DNA from: Burhinus oedicnemus
Lineage: Eukaryota; Chordata; Aves; Charadriiformes; Burhinidae
DNA length: 64,000 nt
Assembly (NCBI GenBank): GCA_008921705.1
Contig: VFFE01007257.1
Location: forward strand, 2,447,903-2,511,902
Reading direction: 5' to 3'
The stretch's first letter is position 1, and the number at the start of each line of letters is the position of its first letter. The notes under the pieces are model-generated. The model ran no database searches and had not been told where the DNA came from. It worked only from the letters and a program-made list of their open reading frames with translations. Of this stretch, positions 1-12,699 are shown piece by piece. Both the position numbers and the translations under genes were made by a program.

Positions 1-3000
1 CTTGAATACCAATACTGTTTTTTCTGTCTCCCATGCTTTCAAAAAAAGCCAGCAGATGATAAATATAGGCAAATACATGTAAAAAAGGTATCCAAATATT
101 TTCTGAAAGTACCCTCTTTGTGCAATATGCCAGAATCAGCTCCCGAGCATGTTTTATAAAGGATATTATACCTCATAAATTTAAGTTAACTGCTGTTAGA
201 GACTAGGATGAAAATTCTGCAGGGCAGGTTATCTGCCTATCACACTTTCACAGCAGCTACTGTCAGAGACTAGGTACTGCAGTAGCTAAAATTTGGGCCA
301 GATGTTTGGGTCAGTTTTTATGCTCCTACAGTAGTTTTGCCTCATGAAGATCCTTACACTCCCTCATGATACTCAGTGAAGTTCACCTATTTCGAGCCAG
401 TGCAGTATCAAGTATTCAGTCACTGATTCTGATTAAATCTCTGCTTAAAGCCAACTCTTTCCACTAATTTTCCATTCTTCTTGCTCTTTCTTTCACTGTT
501 TCAATCACAAACAGAAAATAAACTATTCATAGTTATTAAACCAAACTCTTTCAAGCACAGTGACATTGCAGCAGTATCTGTGAATGATTTAGAAAGATAC
601 TTAATATATTCTACTGTGTGTAATGTCATGGAGCCTTGACATTTAGATATTTGTGTAATGCAAATAATAAACAATAATACATAACTGTAATTAAAACTGA
701 AACACTGAACAGTGAATTACACAAATGTAAAAAGACAAGAAAAGGTGGTTTACGTAGTAAACAAACACACAGGAAAATCCATCAGGAGTCGAAGATAAGT
801 ATACTTAAAGCTTTAAAATTACCTTGCGTCAAAACTAATTGAGGGAAGCAGCTCGTCACTAATGCAATTGTGCTTTAATAATTGAGATGGCATCTACATG
901 AGCCTGTGAGAAAGGCAGCTCTAAAAGACATAAATGAAAACTTTTGAAGAGATAGGGTTTATTCTCTCAGCTATTTGTGTTGTGCATCAAGCTGAAATAA
1001 TTGGAGGCATCGTTTCAAAACATACAGTTTCTGCATGAGTGGGTAGGAGGACCTCCTGTAGTTCAGGGTAACCCACAAGTCTGTTCTGGGGACCTTCAAA
1101 ATTCACCAGGTGGTCCCCTGAGAAACAACCCATGTCATCTGTCTCCTAGCTCTTTTCTACTCCAAATTTATACAGTCTGTCAAGGTTGTCAATGTGAAAG
1201 CCATTTAGATGTTGTCTTGTTTTGCATTTCCTACTCTAAAATGTTCCAAAAATGAATCCACTATCTCTGAATACAGAATTGGTCTAACACTTGGCAAGGA
1301 CTTCATTTCAACTTTTATTAAGGGCTTATCAAGTAAAAAGGACTGGAACAAAGAAGAATAAAATATTTTATTTCCCCGCCCTCCACCTAGTCTGAATGAC
1401 AGTCCTTTTGAGGTCAGTATTGCTTAAGCCTGTAAAATGAAAGTGCTACGAATCACAATCAAATAACTGTCAGGCGCCTTATTAAATTTCATCCAATTCC
1501 ATACAAAATCTTAAGGGACCATCGCTATCTTCCAATTTAGACAAAGATTAAATAAAAGCTGATCAAAGATTTATAGAATTCTAAAGTGATACTAAACACA
1601 ATGTGCTGTGCCTGGAAAGCTTTCTCTGGTACAATGGAGTTAGAAGTGGCCTGCTTAATGGTTTTATTTGAGGACCACTTGTCATTGGAGGAAAAAATTA
1701 GCAGTTTACAACCACCTCACCTAATTAAAATCTCATAAATCACAGTCTAAATCGAGTTTACACCGATGCTAGGATTCATATTGTTGGCCAGATAGAATAA
1801 AAATCAGTAACAACCTCAACAAAAGCGGCAATATGACCTTTTTTTGTAATTCAGAAAAAAGCCAAAACTTCACTTTTGGTGGGTTTCCAGACTAGCAGTT
1901 TTCAGCCTATCTGCCATCAAAAAAAGGTACAGGTAAGCTAAGAAGGTCTAAGTGCAGGTAGTAGCAGTAGTTACTAGACTGTCTATTTGCACCACTATAA
2001 TATATCTGGGTTCTATCCATCTATGGTAAAGTATGACATGCAATCATTACCCCACTGTATTAAAAACATTAACAGGACATACAGGGAAGAAAAAGAAGCA
2101 ATGAGAAGAGAAAGGTGCATTAACAGACAGAAGTTGCTTCATATTTTCTTTTCCTGCTGCTGAAGGAAAGAACTCCTAAATAGGAAGAGTCACAAGCAGA
2201 GACGAGTCTGCCTTACATGTTCAGAGAGAAAGCTCTTAAAATCGTGGGTTTTTGTTTTTGGGGCAACAAGGTTCACTACAAACTGAGTGTTTTATAAAGG
2301 GTTGCAGTGTTCATCTCCAACAGAAATCATACATCTATAAGAAAGATTTCAGCCTAAGGCTTAGCAAGAAATTTATGACTCTGAACATAAATTCAGCATT
2401 CTTCTGTGGTAGAACCTCTTCAGAGTCAATATACAATTATGGCAGACGTACTGATTTCTGAAAAAGGTTTTAATGATATGTAACTCAGAAAATACTTTCA
2501 CCATTTTGTATATCTGGTCTGCTTTCTTCTACTGGGGCTTTTCGCAACCTTAACTGAATACCCACAGAACCCTTTGTTAGTGAGGTGATGCTGACTGCTT
2601 CACCACTGAGGACTAAGTGTGCCCTAGAAATGTGGATTTATATTGATTGAAAAATTAAACATAGGACAAAGAGGCAAAACTCAGATCCTCCCATACCTTC
2701 TTGACATTGGTGCAGCCTCACTGACCTCAGATAGATGTGAAAGCAAAGGCAAAATGTGCAGTACAAATGCCAAACACCAGCACTTCTGACTCCTACAAAT
2801 TTTGGTATTTCAAAATCACTTTCAGATCCCAAAAGGAATATAAAATAAGGTACCAACTAAGCCATCTTTCTGTTAGCAGTCCATGTAGCTTTCCATAATT
2901 CTAAATACATTTGTCACAAAACCGTAAGGGGTACTGTCAATGACAGTGTTTATACTTTTATTTCATACATAAGGTTATTCTGTTACCTATACATGATAAA

Positions 3001-6000
3001 CCTAAATTAGGCTCCCGTGAAGGCTATTCATAAATGTCAGCCACAAAGAAAAAGCCAATAAAGTGGTTTACAATAACCATGTTTACTTTTTACTAACAAG
3101 TTCAAATGGAAAACCTTTCACTTCTACTCAGTAACATCACAGGTAATTAAGCCAACACCCTTTTGTCATGCACTGAAAAAGGAAGATAGAATAAACTGAA
3201 ACATAGCAAGAATCATTGCCTGCTTGATCACAACTTCAGTGTTGGCATGACTAATTCCTTTTGATACTACTTAAAATATATGATTTAGGATGAATTCTGA
3301 AAGGGCAAGGTAGCTGTATAGAGAGAGGGATTAAACAGCAGTTAACAGGCTTTCTTCTGTATCGTTTCAAATAATCACTTTGGTCATTTTTTTAGGATTA
3401 GCAGAGATCAAGATTCAAGATCAGCAGATTAAAAAATAAGAGTAGCAAAAATGAACTGAAGTGAAAACACATTGTATGCCATTCATTTATCTGCAAAAGA
3501 TTTTCTCTCTGTTCTTCCCTTAATGTGGGATCTTCTCACTAACATTAAGCATGTGAATTGTATGTACTTCTGAAACATGTTAATTTCCAACTGTCACTGC
3601 CACAGAAACCTCTCTGCAAGCCTCTCTGATGGGACTTGCATCTGCAGAAGGAGCTCCATCTGAATTCAGTACACTAGGATGGTTTAATATTCCTTTTTTT
3701 GGAATATCTCCAAGGAAACAGTTAGAGATGAATAGAAATGAGACAAAAATTGGAAAATCCCATCTCCCAACTTCTGTTGTTAAGAGCCATCTTACAAGCC
3801 AGAAGAAAAACAAATACAACACCGAAACTCTCACAAAACCCAGGACATATACATGATGGGAATTTGGGTTAAAATGTATATGCCATGATTTTCCTTATTC
3901 TGGGGAATGAGGGATGAAGTTCTGTTATCTGGGCCTGACACACGCAGTGCTTTTTCTCATCATCCATTTTCATCTATGAGAAAAGAACTAGACAAGAAGA
4001 CTCCTAAATTTTCCCTTCTGCTGACTCCTGGCCTCAGGGGATATGAGACCTGTTACTGCCCAAAACCAGGAGAAAGACATACAGAAATTGTCATTTATAT
4101 TACAGAGAAGAAAAGCTTACCCTCAATCCAGCACTTGGTGGTCACGGAGCAATGATGTACCAAGAGAAAGCCTGCTTCTCTTTTTCATCTGGTAGCTTTC
4201 CCAAGGAAGCTGCCCCTCCTATACCCCAGTTTCACCCAACACATTCCTTGTATATTCTTTTATAACATACATATTTGGATGGCTAAGTTGGCAGAGGAAG
4301 GACCAATGATCCAATAGCAAAGGTAGGTGAATTCTACTTTGGCCTAATTCAGAGGCAATATATAATGCATTTGCTCTCAGCAATATCACCGGTCACGAAC
4401 CGTTCTGTTCTCTTACTGTTATTAGTGCTGTTCCTTGCAAAGAAATGCCATTTTACCACATGATTTCCCAGTTCCTACCTCGGTTCTAGAAATGGCATTC
4501 AGCAAAACCCCACCTTGAAACCTTTACCCATTTTCGAAGTTTAACCCTATTATACAGACCTTAACCTGAGTTTCTGGAACATTCAGATGGCAATGCTGGG
4601 AATTTACTGAAGAGGGCCAAATCAGTTTGAAAATGGGCTCTTGGTCTAATATATGGACAGGCAGGATTAATCACAGTTAAGCGATAGGGGTCAAACTCTG
4701 ATGGAGCAATCTTTCTTTGTTTCATCAACAATGCCCACTATTAGATGAGCATATAGCTTGAAATTGAGCCAATGGAACGTACATGGAAAGCTTGATATTA
4801 ACTCTTTAGACAAATTAAAAGCCAGGCACCTGATGAAATTACCTGTGTTCTCAACATGTGCTGTTTTGCAGCTACTAAATTTCTGAGCTCACATAAACAA
4901 CTTCTATTTCTCTTCACTTTGGGAATATAAAAACCCAAGCATTTGATATTTTTTATGCTGATTTTGTATTTAGAACTAAAAACTGACAGAAAAAAAAAAT
5001 CTGAAATGGAAATTATAGTGCATAAACACCACATTCATGTCCATTAGGAAAACAAATTTAGTCCTGAAACCTTTACAGGACAAGATATTTGATAAAAGGG
5101 TTATACAAAAAAGAAATATTTTGGGTTTTTTTTGTGCAAAGCTTTTTGAAGGATGAAAACTATAGTGTAAAAAGTGTATGACACATTTCTAAGTAATTTT
5201 TGACAAATCAGACAGAAGCTATTGAACTACTTTAAAATAATAGCATACATATTGAAGTAGAAAGCCTTAGTTGGGCTTAAACATACTGACATTGCTTTCT
5301 TGCTTTATTTTTGTTTGAAAGTGAAGTCGAATAACATATTTGTTTATTTAATTATTTATAATCAATAAAACCAGTTGTAGAAACATACTCACTCTGTAAA
5401 ATCAAAGTAGTCTCACTTTTAAAGCACGCTCTTAAATTTTCTAGAAACCAGTTTGAGATCTGGGCAGGGGCCTGCTTTTCAGCAAATGCTGAGTACTAGA
5501 CATGATTGAGCTATTATATTTGTTTCCTATTTTTAAAAGATAACTTCATATGATAGCTTAGCAATTACCTTCAAATTGAACTTGTATTCTCTGAATATTT
5601 TGCTTTATGCATACAATCTTGCATCAACATTTCTGTGACTTGTGGCACTTTTTTTAAAATTTAAGTCCTTTCCACATGAAAATGAAACTTTTGAATCCCT
5701 ATTGACAAACTAGGAGCTTACGCACAACATAAAAAATTCCAAAGAACCAAAGAATGTTTAATAGAAAATGGCATCTATAAAGGACAAAGAAGCCAAGGCA
5801 GTCTCTTGGTAGCTAAAGTATGTGACAGACCCATGGGCAGCTTCAAAGCTGCTACGATGATGCATCTGCCAAGCAGCCAGCTGCTTCTACTAGACAATCT
5901 TCTTTGTGACTTGGCATTCAGGTCTTGTGCTTGCCATTCAAAAGCAACAGAATGAGCCACAGGGTATAGGATGGTAGCTACCCCTTCATATAACATACAA

Positions 6001-6740
6001 CATCTGTAAAAATCCCTGTGGAGATAGTGGGTGCCATGGGAAGCATCATTTTTGCTCTAAAATGCTGATGCAGTCATTCGCAGGGGGGAAATGCAAACTG
6101 AAAAATAAGTTTATCATAAGAGCTCCTTTGTCCTCCTGATAAAGTACCTCAGGACTCAGAAAAACTCCTGTGGCATAAAGAAGTACTATTTTCATTATTT
6201 TGAAGACAACTAAGATACCAAAGATTAGACGGCTCAGGAAAGGACGCAGAGGGTGCCTGTGAAAGTAAGGATTCAAGCACGTCTCCCCAGAAACAAGCCT
6301 GACACGGTACTTAATAGATCATCGCTTCTTCCCTACAAAGGATAGATCATTTCTATGTATAGGAAGAGGTTTGCCGTACAGCAACCATCAGGAATGAAAC
6401 CATTACAACTAAGTTAAATTGTAGTTGCACAGAATCTCCCCTTAAAAGCCTTTCACAGTTTTAATGAAGGATCATGTATTTCCTAGATATTATATTTCAC
6501 ACCATTCTATACAATATTAAAGCAAATCCATAATTTACTATTACATTCTGTAAGATGATTCCAAGAAGTTTGCCTCTTCTCTCAAACCTTAAAGAATTTT
6601 ATAACAACAGTAGGCCTGATTTGATTGCTTAACCCTTTCCAAGCTTATATATGAATTCTTATTTTTATGAATTCCATGGAACTGAAAAAATTGCTGTTCA
6701 ATCCTCTGTAAACTTAAAAGCAGCAGGCAACATCATGATG
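1..6740. other. AT-rich non-coding stretch, no gene seen
   Basis: Single-copy-looking sequence with stops in all frames. The open frames present are at most 84 codons and show no domain, repeat of residues or plausible exon borders. I see no CR1 tail, LTR edge, RNA gene or long tandem repeat. Only short A/T runs stand out, including an A9 run near 4988 and a T8 run near 5128. An intron or intergenic region are equally possible. Confidence 0.6.
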
Positions 6741-6754
6741 GAAACATTTGGCAT

Positions 6755-6860
6755 TGGTGCTACAGCATGGATAGCCAGATTTAAAAGCTCATAGAGCAGT
6801 GATTTGAAAGTCTCAGATTCATTTCCAGCCAGGTTCGTTTCCTGGTAAGAAGTGATGAGG
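6755..6860 (+). repeat. Possible tRNA-derived SINE relic
   Basis: The stretch around 6787-6840 contains TAGAGCAGTG followed by TTGAAAGTC and then AGATTCATTTCC, an order that recalls the A-box side, anticodon arm and B box (GGTTCAANYCC) of a tRNA-like SINE head. A second B-box-like word, GGTTCGTTTCC, follows at about 6832. The A box itself is poor and no A-rich or LINE-like tail can be seen. A 99-codon minus-strand frame spans this place, but I recognise no protein in it. Chance similarity is quite possible. Confidence 0.25.
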
Positions 6861-6864
6861 TGAA

Positions 6865-9150
6865 CAGAACACCACCTACTCCCTCTCGCAGCTGTTTCTA
6901 GCCTAGCACTCACTTCATATACATTCACTGAGCTAGTTTCTGCATCTAGAGGGCAGGTTGGCATCAGCTTCTTTGAAACATTCATATATGATATCATATC
7001 CAGGGATATGGCAACATTTAAACACGACAGACGATTAAAAGATAGTGAGAGCCATGCATTATGGATTAAAGTGTAGAGTGAAAAGTTTTTGGAACATTAG
7101 TGTTCCAGAAATATTAACTATATACCCATGTGAAGTATTGAAAATCATCACATTTAGTGAAATTCTATGTTCTTTCAGTGGAAAATTGAAAACAAAATAG
7201 TTGAGAAACATGTCCCAGTTGTAGGAGCAAATTATATATTTGTAATTCTTTATTAGGATTTTCTGAAAAGACATAATCACACATACGCAATGGAGGAGTT
7301 ATGAAAGGCAATATTTGGTCTTAATATAGTCTTATTTCTATTGCAGTAATTTGTAGGAACAACAATCAAAGACCTTCAGCTTTTATAAAGCTCCTAAACT
7401 AAAGAAAACATGAGAAGAGAGATGATGTTAAAAAATACACTGACATGTTCATTGTCTTTGTTGTGTCACCTGTGGATTCCATCAAAAGATGAAGGCAAAC
7501 TGAAAATTATTTGTCTTCTAAAATATATTTACAGGAAATATTTCTTCTGATATATGAGTGATTAAATATTGCAACAGTCTCAGAAATACTGAGAATTCCA
7601 CAGGAAAACAGAGACAAGACATCATCTGGGAGGCCAACAGCCCTGACCAGCTGGGTTGTTCAGGCTGGTAGGTCCTCAGGTTAGCTACATCAAGATGCTG
7701 CTTAGAAGGTAAATCCTACTAAGCTGTCCTCTCAGTCGCTACAGTCAAACAAATCTCAAAGGAAGTTCCACTATGATAGAGATTTCCCTGCTGTTCAATC
7801 CACCTTAGCTACTACAGCTAAAACGATGTGTTACAGAAATGGGACACCTGGTGGCTTTCAAGCTTGCATGATCTCATTGCCGTAAGATGCCTCCTTAGAA
7901 GATGCCATTTGTTACATCTTTAGACAGTGCAGAGAGGATGCACAAAAAAACCCGAAATATTTGCATTTCACAAGTACACTGTGGTATTACTAAAAAAGAA
8001 GATGCTACAGCTTAAGATACAGTCCTAAAGCAAAACAACACAACTGAAGTATGATCTTCAGTATGAGAAGAGGCAACAGGTTAAAACAACAAGCCAAAGT
8101 AAGTAAAGGGGGATAGAAGACTGGGGTACAGACCAAAAGGGATCGCATTCTTGTATTACAGCATTTTCTACTCTTTGGGAGTTTTGCTATAGAGTTTGAA
8201 TGAAACAACACAGACCAATAGACAAGACACTGTGCATTTCAGCCGTAGATAAGGATGCTGCAGTAATGAGGATGTCTGGTGAATCTATTTGTGTTCTGAG
8301 GCCTGAATTTATGGGAAGTTGTTACATTCACTAAAATCACAAAGGGGAAATAGTAATAAAAAAAATGCTAAGACTGCAACAAAAAGCTTGCAAGAAGGGC
8401 AAATAAGCCCCTCTGGAAGTTACTCAGATTAAGTTACCCTCATTTTGGGGAGTAACTACTTGTTAACAAATAAAACTTTATTATTATGACTATGCTAGTT
8501 TGTTGCTCTGTTTTGCAAATCTCCTGATCTCTCTTGACTTTCGGTTCTGAAATACACAGTCAGGAACTAAAATGATTAAACTGTGTAATCTGTTTATTCA
8601 GATCATATGCTGAAAAGTATCTTATTTCATATGTATCTCCCATAAAGTGATTCCAACAAAGCCGCTAAACAAAAAATGAGCTCTCAGATGAAGGAAGACA
8701 ACCCTTAACTTATCTTGACATCTGTCTGTAGCCTCAACTCTCCATTGATAAACTGCCATATAAAAATTTGCCTATCTAATTATCTTTGGCATTTAAAACA
8801 CATCTATCATAAAGGCAGGTGCATTCTTAAAAGCACCTCTGGGTTATACTTCAAGAAACGCTGCAGCTCAAGAGGACTGTGATATACATGTGTATGGGTT
8901 AATAAAAGAAATTTGCCCGAGACACTACTTAGCCTCAGCCTCTGACTTCTCCATAATCTGCTTCCCAAGGTCTTCCATCAGTATAATTAAATATGTCCGT
9001 GTTATTTCATGGCGCTAAGCCTGCTTATGCCAGCTAAAGATCTGGTTCAATTTGCCTGTGCAGCTACCTCACATTTTATCCATCTTTCGGGATACATGAC
9101 AAATATGGATGTCCTGCATGAGAAAAAGTAGTACGATCCAATCCACCAAC
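6865..9150. other. Non-coding stretch, no gene seen
   Basis: Ordinary AT-rich sequence with no recognisable repeat edges, RNA gene or long frame. The 7600-7900 part is somewhat richer in G and C and reads like decayed repeat, but I could not match it to a family. Confidence 0.55.
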
Positions 9151-9164
9151 ACTGTCAATATTGG

Positions 9165-9295
9165 CTACAGCTTACTAATTAACTTGTGAAAAGTGAATGA
9201 GCTAATTAGCAGGGCACACTAAACAGAATATCATTAGTCAGTCAATCAATGCTGTTTTCCACTAAGTGAATGAATAATTCCCACACATTCTGGGT
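9165..9295. promoter_or_regulatory. Homeodomain-motif cluster, candidate conserved non-coding element
   Basis: TAATTAA lies at 9176-9182 and a perfect 10-bp palindrome, GCTAATTAGC, at 9201-9210, with further ATTAG and AATCAAT words up to 9250. Paired TAATTA sites in unique DNA are common in developmental enhancers. This rests on motif density only; conservation was not tested and such words arise by chance in AT-rich DNA. Confidence 0.25.
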
Positions 9296-9299
9296 CACT

Positions 9300-12200
9300 G
9301 TCAGCCTCTCAAATCTTTCATTGGACTACCTTGTCCTCTCACCAAGTCTAAACCTGAAAATACTAACAGCATGACTTGGTTCAACTTACTGCTTGTACTC
9401 CCACAGATCACCAGTGGTTACATTCTGGGAAAACACCGAAACAGCCTCAGTTGCTTCAGACTGGTTTCTGTTCCCTTTGCTGAGAACAGCAAATGAGACC
9501 ATAATTTTTGTGAGTCCCAAGAGACCTCAAAAGTTGTTCTGACAAATATGCCCACTTGGGGAAGTATTTATTGAGGTATAAAACTCGCATCCATAAAGAA
9601 ACTCTGCCACAGGCACAAGTGACCTAAGGACACTGCTTTAAGTGGTGCCTAGTCTTAGTTGATTGGCAGAGCCCCAAGATATTTTGAGTGTGCTAAAGTA
9701 AATTTAAGATTATTTACATCAGCCTCACTTTTCCTACTTACCTTCCATGGATTCCTCCAAATCAGTCTGGTGACTCCCAGCATGCTACCAAACCATAGGT
9801 TGCAAAACATCCTGCATATATGTAACTCTAGAAACAATAGTACAGTACAACAGAATACAACAGGCAATCCCCAAAGAATATGCTCAAATACGCTTTCACT
9901 ACAAGGTCCACTGCCCAAACTTCAGCTCATTTACTTTAGTGCTTAAAGCCTTACAGGAATGCCTCAGCTCTCTCAAGACTCTGATAGATGAAAGTGTAAA
10001 CACTGACTTTCAGTCATGGCTCTTGCATTTTCACTGATAGCCTGTAATTGTTTCTGGTACCCTTTTAATACTAAAATAACAACAAATACTCAGCCAGAGA
10101 CAACGGAAAAAGATAAAATGTTCATGGTGCTTATGATTCTTGTCATACTCTGATTTTAGAGTTTTTCTTACACGTGTACTTTATTTTGACTAACATCAAT
10201 CCTTAATGCCTGTGCCAAACAAAATCTCCTGCTACATGTACATTCAGACATCACAAGTAATATTTTGGAAATGAAACATTTCCACTAGTTTAGATAACAT
10301 CATCAAATTCAGTGGGAGAGAATGACTGATCCATATAAATACTGGTTGGAACAAGAGTGCATGATGAAGCACCTCTTATTGATTAGTAGATTTGCTCTTG
10401 TGTATGGTAGTTCACAACATCCTTAATCAAGCCTTCTCTGAAAGATTCCAGCAAGATTCAAAGAAATTCTTGATTTTGATAAATAGGCTGTCAAGCAAGT
10501 TTAGGCTTGCAATGTTTTTAACCATCAGCTGGACCTTACACTTATTTCAGATACAGAAATAAGCCCTAATATGTAATACAAAAAAAAAAACCCCAAACCC
10601 GAAAAACCACATATAATCCTAAAGAAATTATGCATTTTGCTATGAAAGAGTTGGCATTCTACTTTGAAAAAAAGCTGTTACCAGCATATGAGGTGACCTC
10701 ATTCTGAGAAGGTATATGCTCTTTGTAGCCTACTCTTCGCAAATCTATGTCTCTGTGTGATACAGCAGAGAAATATGTAGTTCTGCAGTAAATACAGGCA
10801 TTGGAAGTCATCTTAAATGCACTTTCCAACACGATGCCTTATTTTGGCTGCCATTTCAAGATTTTCCCATAACATGAAAACACATTGAATGACTGGGAAA
10901 GCCAAAAAGAAAAGTTCAAGGTGCAAGACCTCTTCACCACACACAATGAAGTAAGGGAAATTACAATGTCAATCAGTGGAGTTAAGAAGATAGCAGGAAT
11001 ACAAGTTTATGTGCACTTTGCATAAAATAGAAATGACACTTCATTCAACCATTCCTGTTTTCCTAAGTTATTCCATTTGCAGGACATCCATCAAGAACAT
11101 TTTCCCCCCAATGCTGTCTACTAGAGCAAACACCAGTTTAGAGACACAAGGATGCTTAGTTCCATTAGTAGATAGGAAATTGCTAGTGATGATCAGAATT
11201 TGTATAAATGATCAACTAGCAGTATACAGATGCCAAATGTCTGGCAGAACCTGGAAGGAAATTCTTAAGGTATGTAATTTATTTTTTTCCTTACACTGTA
11301 GCCATCATAGAGGAGATAACTGCACATGATGCTGGCATAAAAATTTCAAACCTTTCCAATATGCATCTTTAGGATTAAACACACATTTTTTCAAATCATT
11401 CACTGAAAAAAGATTAACTTCAAGTAGGTAGCTGCTGCTTTTTCAATGTCAACTTTTTACTTTCGCAAATAATATTTGGATTCATTGGAGGCAAGCAAGA
11501 CTTCAGTACAGAAAGCAAACATTAAGGCAATAAAATACCATCAGTTCTTCTGTCCATAAGAGATCTTTCATGTGGAACACCAAAAATGAGCATTATCTTC
11601 TAATACCTACTGGAGGATTTCAGCTAGCCCAAGTGAAAAGAATAAGCACTGCATCATTGGTATATTACATTTTTAAAGTATTAATCTCCTTTTGATTTAG
11701 AACTGATACCCACTTCATACTTTATCCACTCATTCTGCAGGTGTATGCTAAGCACGGAGCATGTAGGCTCGAAAAAGCACTGAAATGAAGCAATGCTCAA
11801 AATAATGGGAATGCTTCTTCTAAAGTTAGAGACTTGATTTATTAGAAATGGTTCAAACATTTTTCCTAATTAGTGTGAGCAAAGTGCCTAACAAAACTAG
11901 AAAAATGTCTCTAGTTTGGACTCCACTGAGACTAATACTCATCCTTCACACTTCAAAGGGCAAAGTTGGATAGGAGAAAAGAGGGAGCACTGGTTTAAGT
12001 CTCAGTGACAACATTAAAAAGGTCCATTTAATGTTAGTATGTGAGCCATGGCTGATGAACAAGTTCTATGTTTTTTGACTTAAATTCTAAATAAATCTTG
12101 AAGCTGAGTTGAAAAATCTTGCTATTATCTCATACCCATATTTCTCTTCACATCCTAAGAGTCAGACAGGTTTAGAAATATATGCAAATATTTTCCCTAG

Positions 12201-12615
12201 CACTGCAAGGAAGTTGTGCTTCTATTTTCTGACAGATAAAATGTATAGTCAAGATTCATCTCTGGAAGTGAATCTAAATCAGGGTTAGGTATCTAACTGC
12301 GGGAGTTACATTGCCCACTGTTAGCTTTCTAAAAGGTACATGTCTAAAGTAGACACCCTGAGATGTAGATTTACTTCACAGATAACAATCCTAGGATATG
12401 TCTGAGCATAACACACATCTGATGGTTTTCATTTCTCTCGTTCTAGCTTTTTTTGCTACATTAAGCAACATACCCATTCAGCATTTTGCCTCTGCCAAAG
12501 CCCATTCTGGGCTGCACCACTCTGTATATTTGTCAGGGTTGTGCATTGTATTCTGGGAGCCAACAAAACACCAAAGTCCCTCTGGAGATCTGGCTCAGAA
12601 TGATATGCCAACAGG
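9300..12615. other. Non-coding stretch, no gene seen
   Basis: AT-rich unique sequence. The frames at 9655-9946 (both strands) and 11009-11329 (+) lack recognisable domains. An A10 run followed by C-rich words lies at about 10580-10600. No CR1, LTR or RNA gene is visible. Confidence 0.55.
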
Positions 12616-12624
12616 TGTGACCCA

Positions 12625-12690
12625 TGTCATTGTCAGTGCCAGAATTAGGGTTTCAGGAGACCTGGCTTCCAGTCCAAAGGACAAAAATTA
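12625..12690 (+). repeat. Possible tRNA-derived (MIR-like) SINE relic
   Basis: The words GGGTTTCAGGAGACCTGGC and TTCCAGTCC in a row resemble the anticodon-arm to B-box segment of tRNA-derived SINE heads (typically GGAGTCAGGAGACCTGG then GTTCNANTCC). The match covers roughly 35 bases, and the A box upstream and the core downstream are not clear. The overlapping 109-codon frame at 12398-12727 is unlikely to be a gene. Confidence 0.35.
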
Positions 12691-12699
12691 CTCTTGTGA

